From Siphonodentalium dalli (taxonomy: Eukaryota; Mollusca; Scaphopoda; Gadilida; Siphonodentaliidae): a stretch of 64,000 nt of DNA. The stretch covers positions 61,514,893-61,578,892 of the forward strand of contig CP136067.1 of the NCBI GenBank assembly GCA_032622095.1, written 5' to 3'. Shown piece after piece: positions 10,860 through 22,800 of the stretch (position 1 is the stretch's first letter; the number at the start of each line of letters is the position of its first letter). The position numbers and the translations under genes are program-made. The notes under the pieces were generated by a model. It was not told the DNA's origin. It was given only the letters and a program-made list of their open reading frames with translations, and did not search any database.

Positions 10860-13080
10860 CCAATACTATAATGTTGACGAGGAACTAACTGATAGAACGC
10901 TAAAGAGGATTTGGAATACTGTGGAACTGCATTGTGCCAAAATAGCATCAGCGAAAGACTTTTTCGGCGTTTTTTTGTCGGTCAGGATATCTAGGTCCAT
11001 CTCAACCCATGCATATACAACACCACCAAGCAAGAGCCCATGGCACCGAATTTCTGCTATCCGATCACACGAATAAGAGATCTAGACTCAAATGGTGTCT
11101 GTTTCTGTTATGTTAAATTCAGTTGACAGAATTACGGACACTATTTCTGTCATGCATTTTGTCCAAGGTTATATGGGCCTAATTTGATAACATTCTTCGG
11201 CAATATTACTATGTGCTTGACCATTAGTATTCTTGTGTGATGAATGTGTCGAGGAGATTCCCAGTATACACATGCAGCCTCGTTAAATGATGGTCCAGGA
11301 TACAAGGTCACTGCATCAAGCAAGCGATTGTTGAACAGGTACTGAGAATAGTCCATTTATCGCAGCCTCTATATAAAGATAAATCGGCATTTATAATTGC
11401 GATTTTGAATCCGAGGACACCCTAAGCACATTTTTCCATGTGGAGGTTTGGTGGAAGGTGTCAAATTGGGTTCCACAAGTAAGAGTTTGTTAGAGTGGTG
11501 TGGTTGGACCCATGTCGAATTTATACGCTGTTTAAAAAAAAGAAGTCTCACAGAAAATAGTAGCAGGCTCAGATCGTAAAAGTTGAGAATTATATTTATG
11601 AGGTGGCGATGATAACCATTACTTGCATATGAAACTATTGTCAAAATTTCAAGGCATGTTGTTTCTTCAATGTTGTTCGATTAATATAGTGTCATGTCCA
11701 ATGATGGTATTGTGTTAGACACACCGTCTGATCCGGGGCCGACGATAATAACGTACCATGCATGCTCGGATAAATCATGGGTAAATGACAAAAGTACCGA
11801 TACAAATTCGAGTAATCGGACTCATGGGTTTACAGTAATAACTAAGAACACATGCACCTTCTGCATAAGTAAACCATACTATCCACACAAGTATGTTTAA
11901 TATGTGTGATATGTGCGCTTTGAGATCGTGCCTTCTTCCAATATAGTGAACATTGCTATTGATTTCAAATCTAGACTCCTTAATTCGAGAAGTCTCAGGC
12001 GGCAACAATATGATGCCTCAGCGGCTTCTAGAGTGTCACATTGATGCTTCTCACCTGTCGTCAACGAGCCTTCTATTCAAGTCAAATAGAGGATATGGGT
12101 TCTGCATATCTGGAATCTGTGTTATTCAAAAACGAAGAGTGTTGAACAAAAGCACGACAGTAGGAAGTAAGGAGTTCTCTTGGTGCACATTTACTCTTCT
12201 ATATTGACTGGACGCGTGGTTCAATATAATAGTAGATAACATAAAATTTGAGGGGCCCAATAATCACAATCTTCCTTTTCAGGCACTTGGATAAATTTTC
12301 ACGAGTGATTCTAATTTCATACTTTTCCCATCTAAAACTGGCAAATACCCTAGATTCTTCATTGTGATCTCGCATTAAAGGGCACAATTAACCGATATTG
12401 GACATCAGACAAATCAGTGTAATTCCGGTCTCGCGTAAACTCAGCCTTTTGTGGAGCTGGTGGCGTTCGACGATGAATTTAGGACAAAATACAATCAATA
12501 GAATGGTGCATTCTGTTCCGAATTATTTACAAACATATTATTTTCAGAAGGACAATCGCCTACTATTGCCAAACAAATGTTCGACTACTAGTCCAGCATA
12601 ATTCGAACTACTCCGCGCATTATGGTCGAGCAAAACTGGCGCATATATATAGCTGAAGCGCTGACCCGTTTAGCCACTGCTTCCTGGTACCCCAGCACAA
12701 TGAGACAGTCGTGGATAACTAAATTCAAACATTGAACAATCATCATGCACGACGAAATTTAAAGATGCCATATCCGATTTAACACCCCATAATAACCATT
12801 TCTTCTGCTTCCGGGGTGGAAAATATGTGAAAGTATTCAGTCACCACTAAACGCGACATCCCAGCGATTATTACGACGTCTGCCCATGTCCTTATACATG
12901 TATATTTCGGTGGAATTGTCGCTATAGGTTAACAACAATTCGAGGTGTAGAAAGTATATATATTTTTTAAATGGAATCTAATAGCTCTGAGCTTTGAAGG
13001 GTGTGTACTCGACTGAAATAAAACATGTTTTACCCGAAACTGAAGAAATAGTAATTTAGGGGTGTTAAATCGGACATGTT
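10860..13080. other. No recognisable gene; second copy of a dispersed repeat at 11645-11745
   Basis: Apart from the repeat pair with 10731-10850, I see only short frames without motifs. There is no convincing splice-bounded conserved exon. Confidence 0.4.
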
Positions 13081-13088
13081 ATCTTTAA

Positions 13089-14406
13089 CTCATTGAGTGC
13101 CGGCGACGAGATATCTCGTCGCCCGAAAGACACCATCTGAGCGCAGGCGACGAGATAACTCGTCGCCCAACACACACCGTTTGTAACATTCTGCCTTCTA
13201 ATCCAATCTCTCAATTTCAATCTCTTGCACATGATTAGAACCCTGCATACTACAAGTCACATTTTGGGAGAAGCGTTTGTTTAATTTTCAAGGGGGTGGG
13301 TTCTGTATATACGCGCATGCGCAGATTCAACTTGTACATCGGGGTATAGCCCAGCATGTCTCCGTTCAAATGACGCATCAGGCAGCTCCGCATGTCGAGG
13401 CGTTTAGGAGATAGTCGTATGAAAACAGGTGGTGAAAATTTATGTGATCTGTGGGCGTGACAAAGACTTGCAGAGTTCAAACTCTCTAAGAGGTCAACGG
13501 ATACAGGCGTACATATCTGTTAATTGGAAACCGATTTTAATTGCGTAAAGGTCGATTCCTATAAAGTCGGGCATGCCCTGATCCATCGTAAACTTGGTTT
13601 GACACCAAACGACACAGGAACGCTGATGTCGACAACGTACACATTATGTCAATCAAACTCTGTACCTTAAGGGGTTCGCCAAATTACAATGAGAATTTAC
13701 TATAGAAACAAATTGTCAGTATATTGTTCTTACATTATTTACGATATCGAACTGACATTTGGTATGGAGGGGGGGGGTTGATGCGCTGAATCGGATATAA
13801 TCGTCACCGGGTTAATCCGATGTACTAATATGTGGCATTGTCACCCAGATACAGTACAAACTGGAAGTACGTCCGACCGCGGAAAGTGCGACTATTATAG
13901 GCCAAAAAGAACGAAACAATACATTTCCAAATAGTTTTCAATTTAATAATCTGTTTTCTCGGAGAGTGCTCATTGTAAATGTCGTCACATTCACAAAATT
14001 CGTTTAGTCACACCGATTACCCCCCCCCCCCCGGATCCTAATTGCCATTCTAAAATGCTATGTTATTCTACCAGCAAAATTAATGTCTAAAACTACACTG
14101 AATAAATTATTTAGATGGCCACACAAAACAACAACTTTGTGATTTCAGTCAATAGGTGTCAATTTTAAGTCCTCGTTGCCATGGCAACATGAAATTTTTG
14201 ACCTATGATGACCCCGAGTACCGGACATGGAGTTTAAAAGCAGGTCATGGATAGGGCCTATACTAGCAATGCCTGCTGTCAATTCGATTCTGTCCTATAT
14301 TGAATAGTCATACTAAATATATAGTTAGTGTGAATAATGTTCTTTTTTCCCAAGAGACCTGGCGTACAGATATCGATTCCCCTCAGGAGACCTGGCACTC
14401 AATGAG
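13089..14406. mobile_element. TTAA-flanked non-autonomous element (piggyBac-like)
   Basis: The ends are inverted copies, CTCATTGAGTGCC at the left and GGCACTCAATGAG at the right, each bounded by TTAA (13085-13088 and 14407-14410). A TTAA target duplication is the mark of the piggyBac superfamily. Next to the left TIR is a perfect 22-bp palindrome centred on GATATC (13103-13124), repeated with one change at 13148-13169. The 1318-bp interior has no transposase, so this is a MITE-like passenger. A CCATGGCAACATG word near 14180 and G/C runs at 13768 and 14021 are also present. Confidence 0.75.
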
Positions 14407-14439
14407 TTAATAAATTCAACATCCAAACATAGAAGCATC

Positions 14440-15030
14440 AAATGTGACTATACACGCCGTCGGGGCGTGGCATAATACGCCCGTTTCTGGAGTAGAGTGG
14501 GGCAAGGTTTAATTTATTTGTTTGAAACCTTTGACTTAAGACGAAATAATATTTGAACTTGATCTGTATAACAAATTTGGTTCAGTTCACTCGATTCAAT
14601 CTAAAGTTATCATCTGGAAACCGCATATCTGGTAAAATCTAAGTCGAAAAGGGGCATAACTCAGTCAAAATCATGCGTACGAAACCCATATTCTAACTTG
14701 ATCTATATGTTGGGGTGGTAAACTAATATACCAAATTTGGTCCAGTTCACTCGATTCAATCTAAAGTTATCATCCGGAAACCACAAATCAGGTAAAATCT
14801 AAGTCGAAAAAGGGACATAATTCAGTCAAAATAATGCGGACGAAACCCATATTCGAACTTGATATGTACTTTGGTGTGGTAAACTAACATACCAAATTTG
14901 GTTCAGTTCACTCTATTCAATCTAAAGTTATCATCCGGAAACCAAAAGCGGACGGACGGACGGACAACCCATTTACATAATACGACCATTTTTTCAAACG
15001 GGCGTATAAAAAGGGGAAAAAACACAGAAA
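14440..15030. mobile_element. Tandem-repeat element with hairpin end and GGAC microsatellite
   Basis: Three copies of a unit of about 160 bp begin near 14581, 14740 and 14900 (TTCAGTTCACTCGATTC..CTAAAGTTATCATC.GGAAACC). The right side has the microsatellite GGACGGACGGACGGAC, and the two sides carry inverted ATACGCCCGTTT / CAAACGGGCGTAT words. The left end has the hairpin CACGCCGTCGGGGCGTG. The build resembles the CTAG-ended family at 19743 and 52052, but the terminal tetranucleotide here reads ATAG, so assignment to Helitron/Helentron is tentative. Confidence 0.55.
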
Positions 15031-16460
15031 GAACGAGACGAGAGGACGATTCTTGGCCATCGACAAAAACTTTTTTGTGATCTGTTGTAGTCTTCCTTGC
15101 TATCTTGTGATTCCAGTTTACTGCTGTGTTATTTATGCCGATTCGACTGAGTTTTCGAATTAGCCTTTAATGGTAAACTTTGTCGAAAGCTTTTGAAAAG
15201 TCCATAACTACGACATCGGTCTGCTTGCCTTTGGTCATGTTTTCGAAAATTTCTTGTGTGAAAGCAATGAGCTGGGTTTCACAACTCAGTTTTGAGCGGA
15301 AGCCACGTTGGTTAGATGGTAGTAGGTGATTTGAGTCGAGGTAGGACATGATTTTAGAGACAATTATTTGTTCGAGCTGCTTGCTGAGGATACGGGTCAG
15401 GGATATAGGGGGGTTGTTATTTGGTTTAGATTTGGAGCCTTTTTTAAAGATTGGCGAGCCTATGGCTTTCTTCCAGTCTGATGGTACATGACCAGTGCGG
15501 AGCGAAATTGAGAAGAGATCTGAGATGACAGGGGCTATTTCCTTGTGCACCATTTTCAGGAAATGAGGAGAGATATTATCCATCCGAAGGCTTTGTTTGG
15601 TTTGAGCTTTGATTTATCTGGAGGCTATCATCATGGATGACGCTCCTTACGTGCTCATGTAGGCTCGTATTGAGAGTTGTTGCGTGAGGCGTTTGAGAGA
15701 GCAGTATATTTTCTTTATTTGCTGCTTGTTTTTGACGGTTTTCGTTTTCCGGTGGGCTTTGGCTTTCTTGCGGTATAACCGTCTCAGTTTAGCCATGGGA
15801 TTTGGTGTTTTTTTTCAATGCTTTTCTGGAGATGTATTTGTCGGACCGGGAGGAGATTTTTTCCTTGATTGTGAGCCATTTACCCTCGGTCTCCATGTGT
15901 TGGGTCTGAGAATAATATGTTTCTTGGATTAATTCAATATCTTGTTTAATGGAAACCCATTTAATATATTTAGATTTTTCGAGGTGGTGTGACGTTGGAC
16001 GTTGTGGGTTAGGGATTTAGGAAGAAAAGATCAAGAGTATTTGAAGTTGTGTTGGCATGGTAACGACTTGTTCTAAATTGTGCTCTTCCATTATTTCGTT
16101 GAACTTTGTGTATAATTTGACGTGGCCACAATCTGGAGGATTTCTTTCTTGTGCCAGTCATAATTTGGCATGTTTAAGTCGCCAAGTACCCATGTACATT
16201 AAAGAGATGTGAGGTTGATCTATACTATCTTCATCATCTTCCCTAGGCTTACAATAGGCTGCAATGTGTTTTGTCCAGGGATGATGACCTTAGCTCAGAT
16301 GATCCCACATTGTGTGTCAAAAACAGATTGTTCAATCGATGTGAGGTCTTTGGTGATAGTAAGGAAGACACCCCACCCTTTCTGCCTTCTCTATTTTTCC
16401 CGAAGATGTTAAGCATGCCATCTGGGAACAGTTCGGAATTTGGGATAACTTTCGTCGCAT
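15030..16460 (-). mobile_element. LINE fragment: endonuclease and start of reverse transcriptase
   Basis: A minus-strand non-LTR retrotransposon remnant in two parts. At about 15600-16460 several frames encode an apurinic-like (EEP) endonuclease; the diagnostic GDLNMPNYDW block is at 16154-16192. From 15583 downward comes the start of the reverse transcriptase. The element is cut off near 15030, where it meets the tandem-repeat element at 14440-15030, so the catalytic palm is absent. The CR1/Jockey group fits the layout; the exact clade is not settled. Confidence 0.7.
15167..15583 (-). pseudogene. LINE reverse transcriptase N-terminal fragment
   Basis: 138 codons of reverse transcriptase fingers and motif A: VPSDWKKAIGSPIFKKGSK near residue 34, SLTRILSKQLEQII near 60, QRGFRSKLSCETQL near 91 and motif A VVVMDFSKAFDKV at the end, with the catalytic Asp present. 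The frame closes with a stop one codon after motif A; the same frame then continues with RLIRKLSRIGI, so that stop is a decay mutation. The palm motif with the paired Asp is not in the window. Non-functional. Confidence 0.82.
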
Positions 16461-18589
16461 ATATACTGCGGGTAACATATATGTATATGGGTGCTGAACC
16501 TTGTTTGACAAGTTTTGTTAATGAGTGTTTGTGGTGTTCTGAGATTTATGGTGCTTTTCGTAGGCTTGCCTGATTAGAATGTCAACTGGATGGTGATTTA
16601 AAAGATTTCACACCCTCGTGTTGCCATATCGTACTTTTCACCGTTATCATACTTGGGGGGGGGGGGGTGCATGGGTCGTCCCAATTGACCATGGGGGGGG
16701 GAACTGGCGTTGGAAGGGTGCGTGTCCGAGACCTGAACAGAAAAAACTTGCGTTCCCAAAAATTAGAAAACCCCAAAATTGCAACCTTGTATCCTGAAGT
16801 ATATGCATGTTACTCAACACAGTTACATCACCATTGGCGGCCGCATACACGTCATTGCAATTGGGGCGGGGGATAGACACAATCCTCAAACGGTTATATT
16901 TTTTATGTTATGGATTGGTACAACAGTTCAACGTATACGAAACCACGATCTTAAACAGATGGGTTGAATGTTTTGCAGATTCAATGTTCCAAATGTTTGG
17001 GGTGGTCAAAATAATTCACAGTTTCACTGAATTTTCTTTGTACCATGTGATTAGGCGAAACGATAAACCTGCGGAAATTCAGTTTCATATTTTGATTTAA
17101 CATTCGAACTTGGTGGTTGTGAGATCGGTCATCTAAAAGTTGAAAATTCTCACTATAAAATGTTCAAAACCGCCAAGCTCTACTATGAGAGTGAAAAATG
17201 ATAATCATTGAACATGTTGCGAATAAAAAACTAGGTATACAAGCGGTGTTTAAAACGAGAAATCGGCGAAAAATCGACAAGTAATCTGCGTAAAAAGCGA
17301 GGTTTTGATTCGGTGACCACGCCCCTATTACCCAGACAATCGGGGGACATAACTGCCAATACTGGCGATTAACGTACGAAAATCGGCCATTTAAGTAATT
17401 GGCTGGTGTTATTCAATTATAATTCACGCCAAAACAGCGTTAAAGGGCATTTACAATTTTGAAACCGTCAAGCTTATCTTTTCTTCACCTCTCTCAAAAA
17501 TCACCAAGCTTGGCGCCAAGCTTGCATTTTAGCCACTGTCGATCGAATAAAGAACCCGTCGTATTAATTTGCGTGACCAATGTGATGTGCAAATTATCAA
17601 TCGACCCCCACCGTGCTCGCTTAAATCTTTGTATCATCTTGAAATGCGTGGATCACACGCAATGTCCTCAATCCTATCCGGTTTCTTTCTGTCGTGATAT
17701 AGTCAGTTGACAATAGTGATGAGGGCCGTGTCAACAGTATAAAGTCGACAGTTCATTAGCGGAGTAGAAAGTCTAGAACGTTTGATAAAATGCACGGGAA
17801 TTAGTTTTCGAGTAAGTGCCGGATAACCAACAGAAGTAAACACAATCTGAAAGCCTCGATGAAATATATTGTCCCTGTTCATGGGCGAAAGTGTTGTGGA
17901 AAAGATAGTTCATAGCGACAATGATTCACACCTTAAACTTTCACCACGTTTATTGCCATATCGAGCAAACATGTTAGTCGAAAAATTATAAATTTTTGTC
18001 TATAATTCATTACATTTTTCTGAGGCGTATATAAAGACTGTATATGTATATTTATCGACCTATTTCGATTCCCGGAACTAAACCAATATTTAATGGGAAC
18101 ATTACTGCATACTAGGTCTCACAATTTGTTAAAAGAACTTGGCATAGAGACATTGATATTTCAAAAAATATAATACACAATTTTTTATTCGGTTGTATAG
18201 GTTAATGCCGTTGTGAGTTTTAGTGTAAACAATATTTTATTCTCAAGAAAAGCACATACATTACATAATATAAGGACATTAATAATTTAACATTAGAGAA
18301 AAGGATTTGGCAGTAAGCCAAATGCTCATAGGTGGCCATTTCCTTAGTATATATATTGCATCATGGTTTGATTGATCTTGATTGGGTCTCAATGATGAAT
18401 TGCCTGTTCTATAAGCACCCGCAACCTGTCCCATGGCTAATTGCTGCATGTCCACCCCCACACACAATCACACCTCTGGCACGCATGCATGTTTTGTTTA
18501 GGCTTTTGGTTCACGCCTTACAGTTCATAACCATATTATGTCAGTTAAATCGTTTGGTATCGTCGATGAACTTTTGTCTACAGACCCAT
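16460..18589. other. No recognisable gene
   Basis: Contains G runs at 16654-16667 and 16692-16700 and short frames with no motif. AT-rich from 17100 on. Confidence 0.45.
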
Positions 18590-19637
18590 CAGGGACGTGG
18601 CTAGGGGGTCTCCGTTGGGGGGATTCCAACTGCACCCCCCCCCTTGAATTAAAATCAGACAAAACATAAGTTTTGCATAATTCCATTTTTTGCACCCCCT
18701 TGCACCTCTATATATCCATAAACCATGGTTCTATATTCCCGGAATGAGAACATTCACATATTTTAATCCGAAAAATTGCATAAATCCTAACACCTAGTGG
18801 TCTAACTCCAGACAAATGCACACGAATACGGACAAGAGACCAGGACACACCGGGCTGACCATGGTTGTTCGGCCCGGTTTGAGAAATTTTTTTAAACTAT
18901 ACAAGAAAATCGCAAATCCTAGCATCTAGACTGGCCTCAACTGAAGCTTTCCTATAGTGTTGGAAATTTCAAACCTCATGCTCCCCCTCAGGTTGGAAAA
19001 TTCTCCAACTGATGACCATTTCAGTGCAGATGTTTGACCAAATGTAGTAAAATATTGTTTTGTTAAACTAATTAGCAGTTTTGTATTAGCCACGGGGGAG
19101 GGACAATGACACACCGGGTCGACCATGGTTCGGCCCGGTGTGCGAATAAGAATCTGAACAAGAAAATATTAGCATCTAGACTAGCCTCAAGCCTTCCTAG
19201 AGTTGGAAATTTCAAACCTGACACCCCCATTTAGGTTGGAAATTTTCCAACTGATGACAATTCCAATGACAATGTTGACCAAATGTATGACAATATTGTT
19301 TTCTTAAATTAACTAGCAGTTTTTGACTGGCCACGGGGGAGGGACCAGGACACAATATTTCCAAGTGTTGGAAATTTCCAACCTGTCACCCCCTGAGGTT
19401 GGAAAATTTCCAACTGATGACCATTTCAGTCAAAATATTTGACCAAAAATAGGAAAATATGCAAATATTGGTCCAAACAATTTAATTCCCCCCCCCCCCC
19501 CCTCAATAAATTGTTTGAAAATAAGACTGCAAGAACATTTTCATCCTATTGTTGGTGTTACATTTCCAACTAATGTTTTGGCAGGTATAATATTTCCAAC
19601 TTTTGAAAAATTTTACCAAAGTTTGGGGGGTGAGACG
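18590..19637 (+). mobile_element. hAT-like MITE, right-truncated copy
   Basis: Begins with the same terminal sequence as the complete copy at 38856 (CAGGGACGTGGCT) and runs parallel to it for about 1 kb, including three tandem internal units (near 18900, 19160 and 19330) that each hold a GGTTGGAAATTTTCCAAC-type palindrome and a GGCCACGGGGGAGGGAC block. The right terminal GCCACGTCTCTG is missing: the copy breaks off near 19637, just before the Helitron-like material. No coding capacity. Confidence 0.75.
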
Positions 19638-19654
19638 TGGGATTTTACCTTTGG

Positions 19655-19742
19655 ATAGGAAGTTTGGTCTCGATCGGTCAACCCGTTTTCGATTCTATAA
19701 AGGACATACAGACAGACAGAGGTCTTCAAAATATATATGAGA
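19655..19742 (-). mobile_element. Helitron-like element, 5'-end fragment
   Basis: The stretch from GATCGGTCAACCCGTTTTCG through GACAGACAGAGGTCTTC to ATATATGAGA is the 5' terminus (minus strand reading TCTCATATATATTTTGAAG) of an element whose remainder is lost. It abuts the next element without a spacer. Confidence 0.65.
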
Positions 19743-20370
19743 CTAGCCGATGAGCCCGACGTTATCCGGGCTATTCAAAAACCAAATTTCAAGTCGATAG
19801 CTCCACCCGTTTCCGAGATCTGGTCTGCGCATGCGCGAAGCTGGCGTCGCACGGGCTCGGCGACCCGATAAACTTCGTATCCGGGGCAAGATACATTCAC
19901 ATACCAAATTTCAAGTCGATAGCTCCACCCGTTTCAGAGATCTCGTCTGTGCATGCGCGAAGCTGGCGTCGCACGGGCTCGGCGACCCGATAAAATTCGT
20001 ATCCGGGGCAAGATACATTCACATACCAAATTTCAAGTCGATAGCTCCGCCCGTTTCCGAGATCTCGTCTGCGCATGCGCGAAGCTGGTGTCGCACGGGC
20101 TCGGCGACCCGATAAAATTCGTATCCGGGGCAAGATACATTCACATAGCAAATTTCAAGTCGATAGCTCCACCCGTTTCCGAGATCTCGTCTGCGCATGC
20201 GCTGCACGGGCGCCGCACGGGCTCGCCAATACGACAACGTCCACCGCCTGGTCAAACTACACACACGTACCAAGTTTCGTCCCGATCGGTCGAGAATCGT
20301 AGATTTGTATCAATGACAGACAAACATACAAACATACAAACAGACAGAGGTCTTCAAAATATATATGAGA
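19743..20370 (-). mobile_element. Helitron-like element, array 1 copy 1
   Basis: Read on the minus strand the unit starts TCTCATATATATTTTGAAG, has a GTCT/GTTT-type microsatellite, then four copies of a 122-bp module, and ends in the hairpin GCCCGGATAACGTCGGGC (one base changed from its siblings), seven bases, and CTAG. A TC start, hairpin and CTRR end are the hallmarks of Helitron-type rolling-circle elements. It has no RepHel coding region, so it is non-autonomous. Module starts (CAAATTTCAAG) on the plus strand are at 19783, 19905, 20027 and 20149. Confidence 0.72.
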
Positions 20371-20875
20371 CTAGCCGATGAGCCCGACGTTGTCCGGGCT
20401 ATTCAAAAACAAAATTTCAAGTCGATAGCTCTACCCGTTTCCGAGATCTGGTCTGCGCATGCGCGAAGCTGGCGTCGCACGGACTCGGCGACCCGGTAAA
20501 ATTCGTATCCGGGGCAAGATACATTCACATAGCAAATTTCAAGTCGATAGCTCCACCCGTTTCCGAGATCTCGTTTGCGCATGCGCGAAGCTGGTGTCGC
20601 ACGGGCTCGGCGACCCGATAAAATTCGTATCCGGGGCAAGATACATTCACATAGCAAATTTCAAGTCGATAGCTCCACCCGTTTCCGAGATCTCGTCTGC
20701 GCATGCGCGAAGCGGGCGCCGCACGGGCTCGCCAATACGACAACGTTCACCGCCTGGTCAAACTACACACACGTACCAAGTTTCGTCCCGATCGGTCGAG
20801 AATCGTAGATTTGTATTAATGACAGACAGACAGACAACATACGAACAGACAGAGGTCTTCAAAATATATATGAGA
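20371..20875 (-). mobile_element. Helitron-like element, array 1 copy 2
   Basis: Same structure as its neighbour with three 122-bp modules. The 3' CTAG lies at 20371-20374 and the 5' TC at 20874-20875, directly joined to the adjoining copies. Confidence 0.72.
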
Positions 20876-21271
20876 CTAGCCGATGAGCCGGACGTTGTCC
20901 GGGCTATTCAAAAACCAAATTTCAAGTCGATAGCTCTACCCGTTTCCGAGATCTGGTCTGCGCATGCGCGAAGCTGGCGTCGCACGGGCTCGGCGGCCTG
21001 ATAAAATTCGTATCCGGGGCAAGATACATTCACATAGCAAATTTCAAGTCGATAGCTCCACCCGTTTCCGAGATCTCGTCTGCGCATGCGCGAAGCGGGC
21101 GTCGCACGGGCTCGCCAATACGACAACGTTCACCGCCTGGTCAAACTACACACACGTACCAAGTTTCGTCCCGATCGGTCGAGAATCGTAGATTTGTATA
21201 AATGACAGACAGACAGACAAACAAACAAACAAACATACATACAGACAGAGGTCTTCAAAATATATATGAGA
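20876..21271 (-). mobile_element. Helitron-like element, array 1 copy 3
   Basis: The shortest complete member (396 bp), with two 122-bp modules. Its microsatellite is the mixed GACA/AACA/TACA type (21204-21246). It is bounded by CTAG at 20876 and TC at 21271. Confidence 0.72.
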
Positions 21272-21785
21272 CTAGCCGATGAGCCCGACGTTGTCCGGGC
21301 TATTCAAAAACAAAATTTCAAGTCGATAGCTCTACCCGTTTCCGAGATCTGGTCTGCGCATGCGCGAAGCTGGCGTCGCACGGACTCGGCGACCCGATAA
21401 AATTCGTATCCGGCGCAAGATACATTCACATAGCAAATTTCAAGTCGATAGCTCCACCCGTTTCCGAGATCTCGTCTGCGCATGCGCGAAGCTGGTGTCG
21501 CACGGGCTCGGCGACCCGATAAAATTCGTATCCGGGGCAAGATACATTCACATAGCAAATTTCAAGTCGATAGCTCCACCCGTTTCCGAGATCTCGTCTG
21601 CGCATGCGCGAAGCGGGCGCCGCACGCGCTCGCCAATACGACAACGTTCACCGCCTGGTCAAACTACACACACGTACCAAGTTTCGTCCCGATCGGTCGA
21701 GAATCGTAGATTTGTATTAATGACAGACAGACAGACAGACAGACAAACAAACATACAGACAGAGGTCTTCAAAATATATATGAGA
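21272..21785 (-). mobile_element. Helitron-like element, array 1 copy 4
   Basis: A 514-bp member with three modules, nearly identical to copy 2 but with a longer GACA run (21722-21745). Confidence 0.72.
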
Positions 21786-21927
21786 CTAGCTGATGAGCCC
21801 GACGTTGTCCGGGCGACGTTGTCCGGGCTATTCAAAAACCAAATTTCAAGTCGATAGCTCCACCCGTTTCCGAGATCTGGTCTGCGCATGCGCGAAGCTG
21901 GCGTCGCACGGGCTCAGCGACCCGATG
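21786..21927 (-). mobile_element. Helitron-like element, array 1 copy 5, truncated
   Basis: Retains the 3' hairpin and CTAG end and one partial module, with a 14-bp duplication of GACGTTGTCCGGGC beside the hairpin. It breaks at a CGACCCGATGAA word that also occurs as TGACCCGATGAA in the following 225-bp repeat. Confidence 0.68.
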
Positions 21928-22370
21928 AATTAATTCATGGTACCCGTCCCTCAAAGACTGACCCGATGAAAAATTGTTCCTAGGACATATATGACACAAC
22001 AACCCATTCTGCCTTTTTAATCGAGATAATTGCATTTCGCGTTTCGTTTTGCATCCGTATTTTACGCATGGGTAGCCGTTTAGCAGCTTCGATGAAATCC
22101 CCCCTTCCCTTCCTATGAAAGACAGCACAACACGCATATTTTGTTTTTCATGAATTAATTCATGGTACCCGTCCCTCAAAGACTGACCCGATGAAAAATT
22201 CCCCTGTTCCTAGGACATATATGACACAACAACCCATTCTGCATTTTTAATCGAGATAATTGCATTCCGCGTTTCGTTTTGCATCCGTATTTTACGCATG
22301 GGTAGCCGTTTAGCAGCTTCGATTGTAATAAAGAGCGTTAATCCTTAACACCTCCGAATATGGTCAATAT
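21925..22370 (+). repeat. 225-bp tandem duplication
   Basis: The block beginning ATGAATTAATTCAT at 21925 is repeated at 22150; the two copies agree closely up to GTAGCCGTTTAGCAGCTTCGAT. Copy 1 ends in a short private segment before copy 2. No coding motif. Confidence 0.88.
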
Positions 22371-22800
22371 AAAGATCGTTAATGCCTTAACCCCCCGAAG
22401 TGGCGTTTGTGGTGATTTTGATGATTGGGAGTGGAGAATCGGTGCTCAGAGCTTGTCCAAAATGCGACGTCGACGATCCCCGTGGGTTTTTACACTTATG
22501 AGATGAAGTAAAATGACTGCATGCATTTGTCGGATTTCCCTGTAAACGGGATCCAGTAAATTTCAGTTATGCAGGCGGAATCCAAAACATAGCCCCGTGT
22601 TAGGTCATGGAAAACAAAGATATTATAAATTGTGGTCTGCTTTACACCGATGGCATTGGTGACATTCTCATTCATACTACGTCACATCATAAAGCTTATA
22701 AGGAAGGATGAGCAATGACTTAAGACGGGGTTATACTTAGAGAAGTACAAATCACTTTATACCGACCGCGATATAAAAGTCAACCGATGACATGCTTATA
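22371..22800. other. No recognisable feature
   Basis: Only the word AAAGAGCGTTAAT (22330, again 24258) recurs; its meaning is unknown. Confidence 0.4.

Noticed and set aside
19831-21857. Long overlapping open frames on both strands across the arrays, with repeated Arg-rich peptides.
   Set aside because: They are products of a stop-poor 122-bp tandem module. Frames open on both strands follow the repeat and not a protein family.
19743-21927. A CRISPR array, because of regularly spaced repeats.
   Set aside because: The 122-bp units are contiguous without unique spacers, and the genome is animal.
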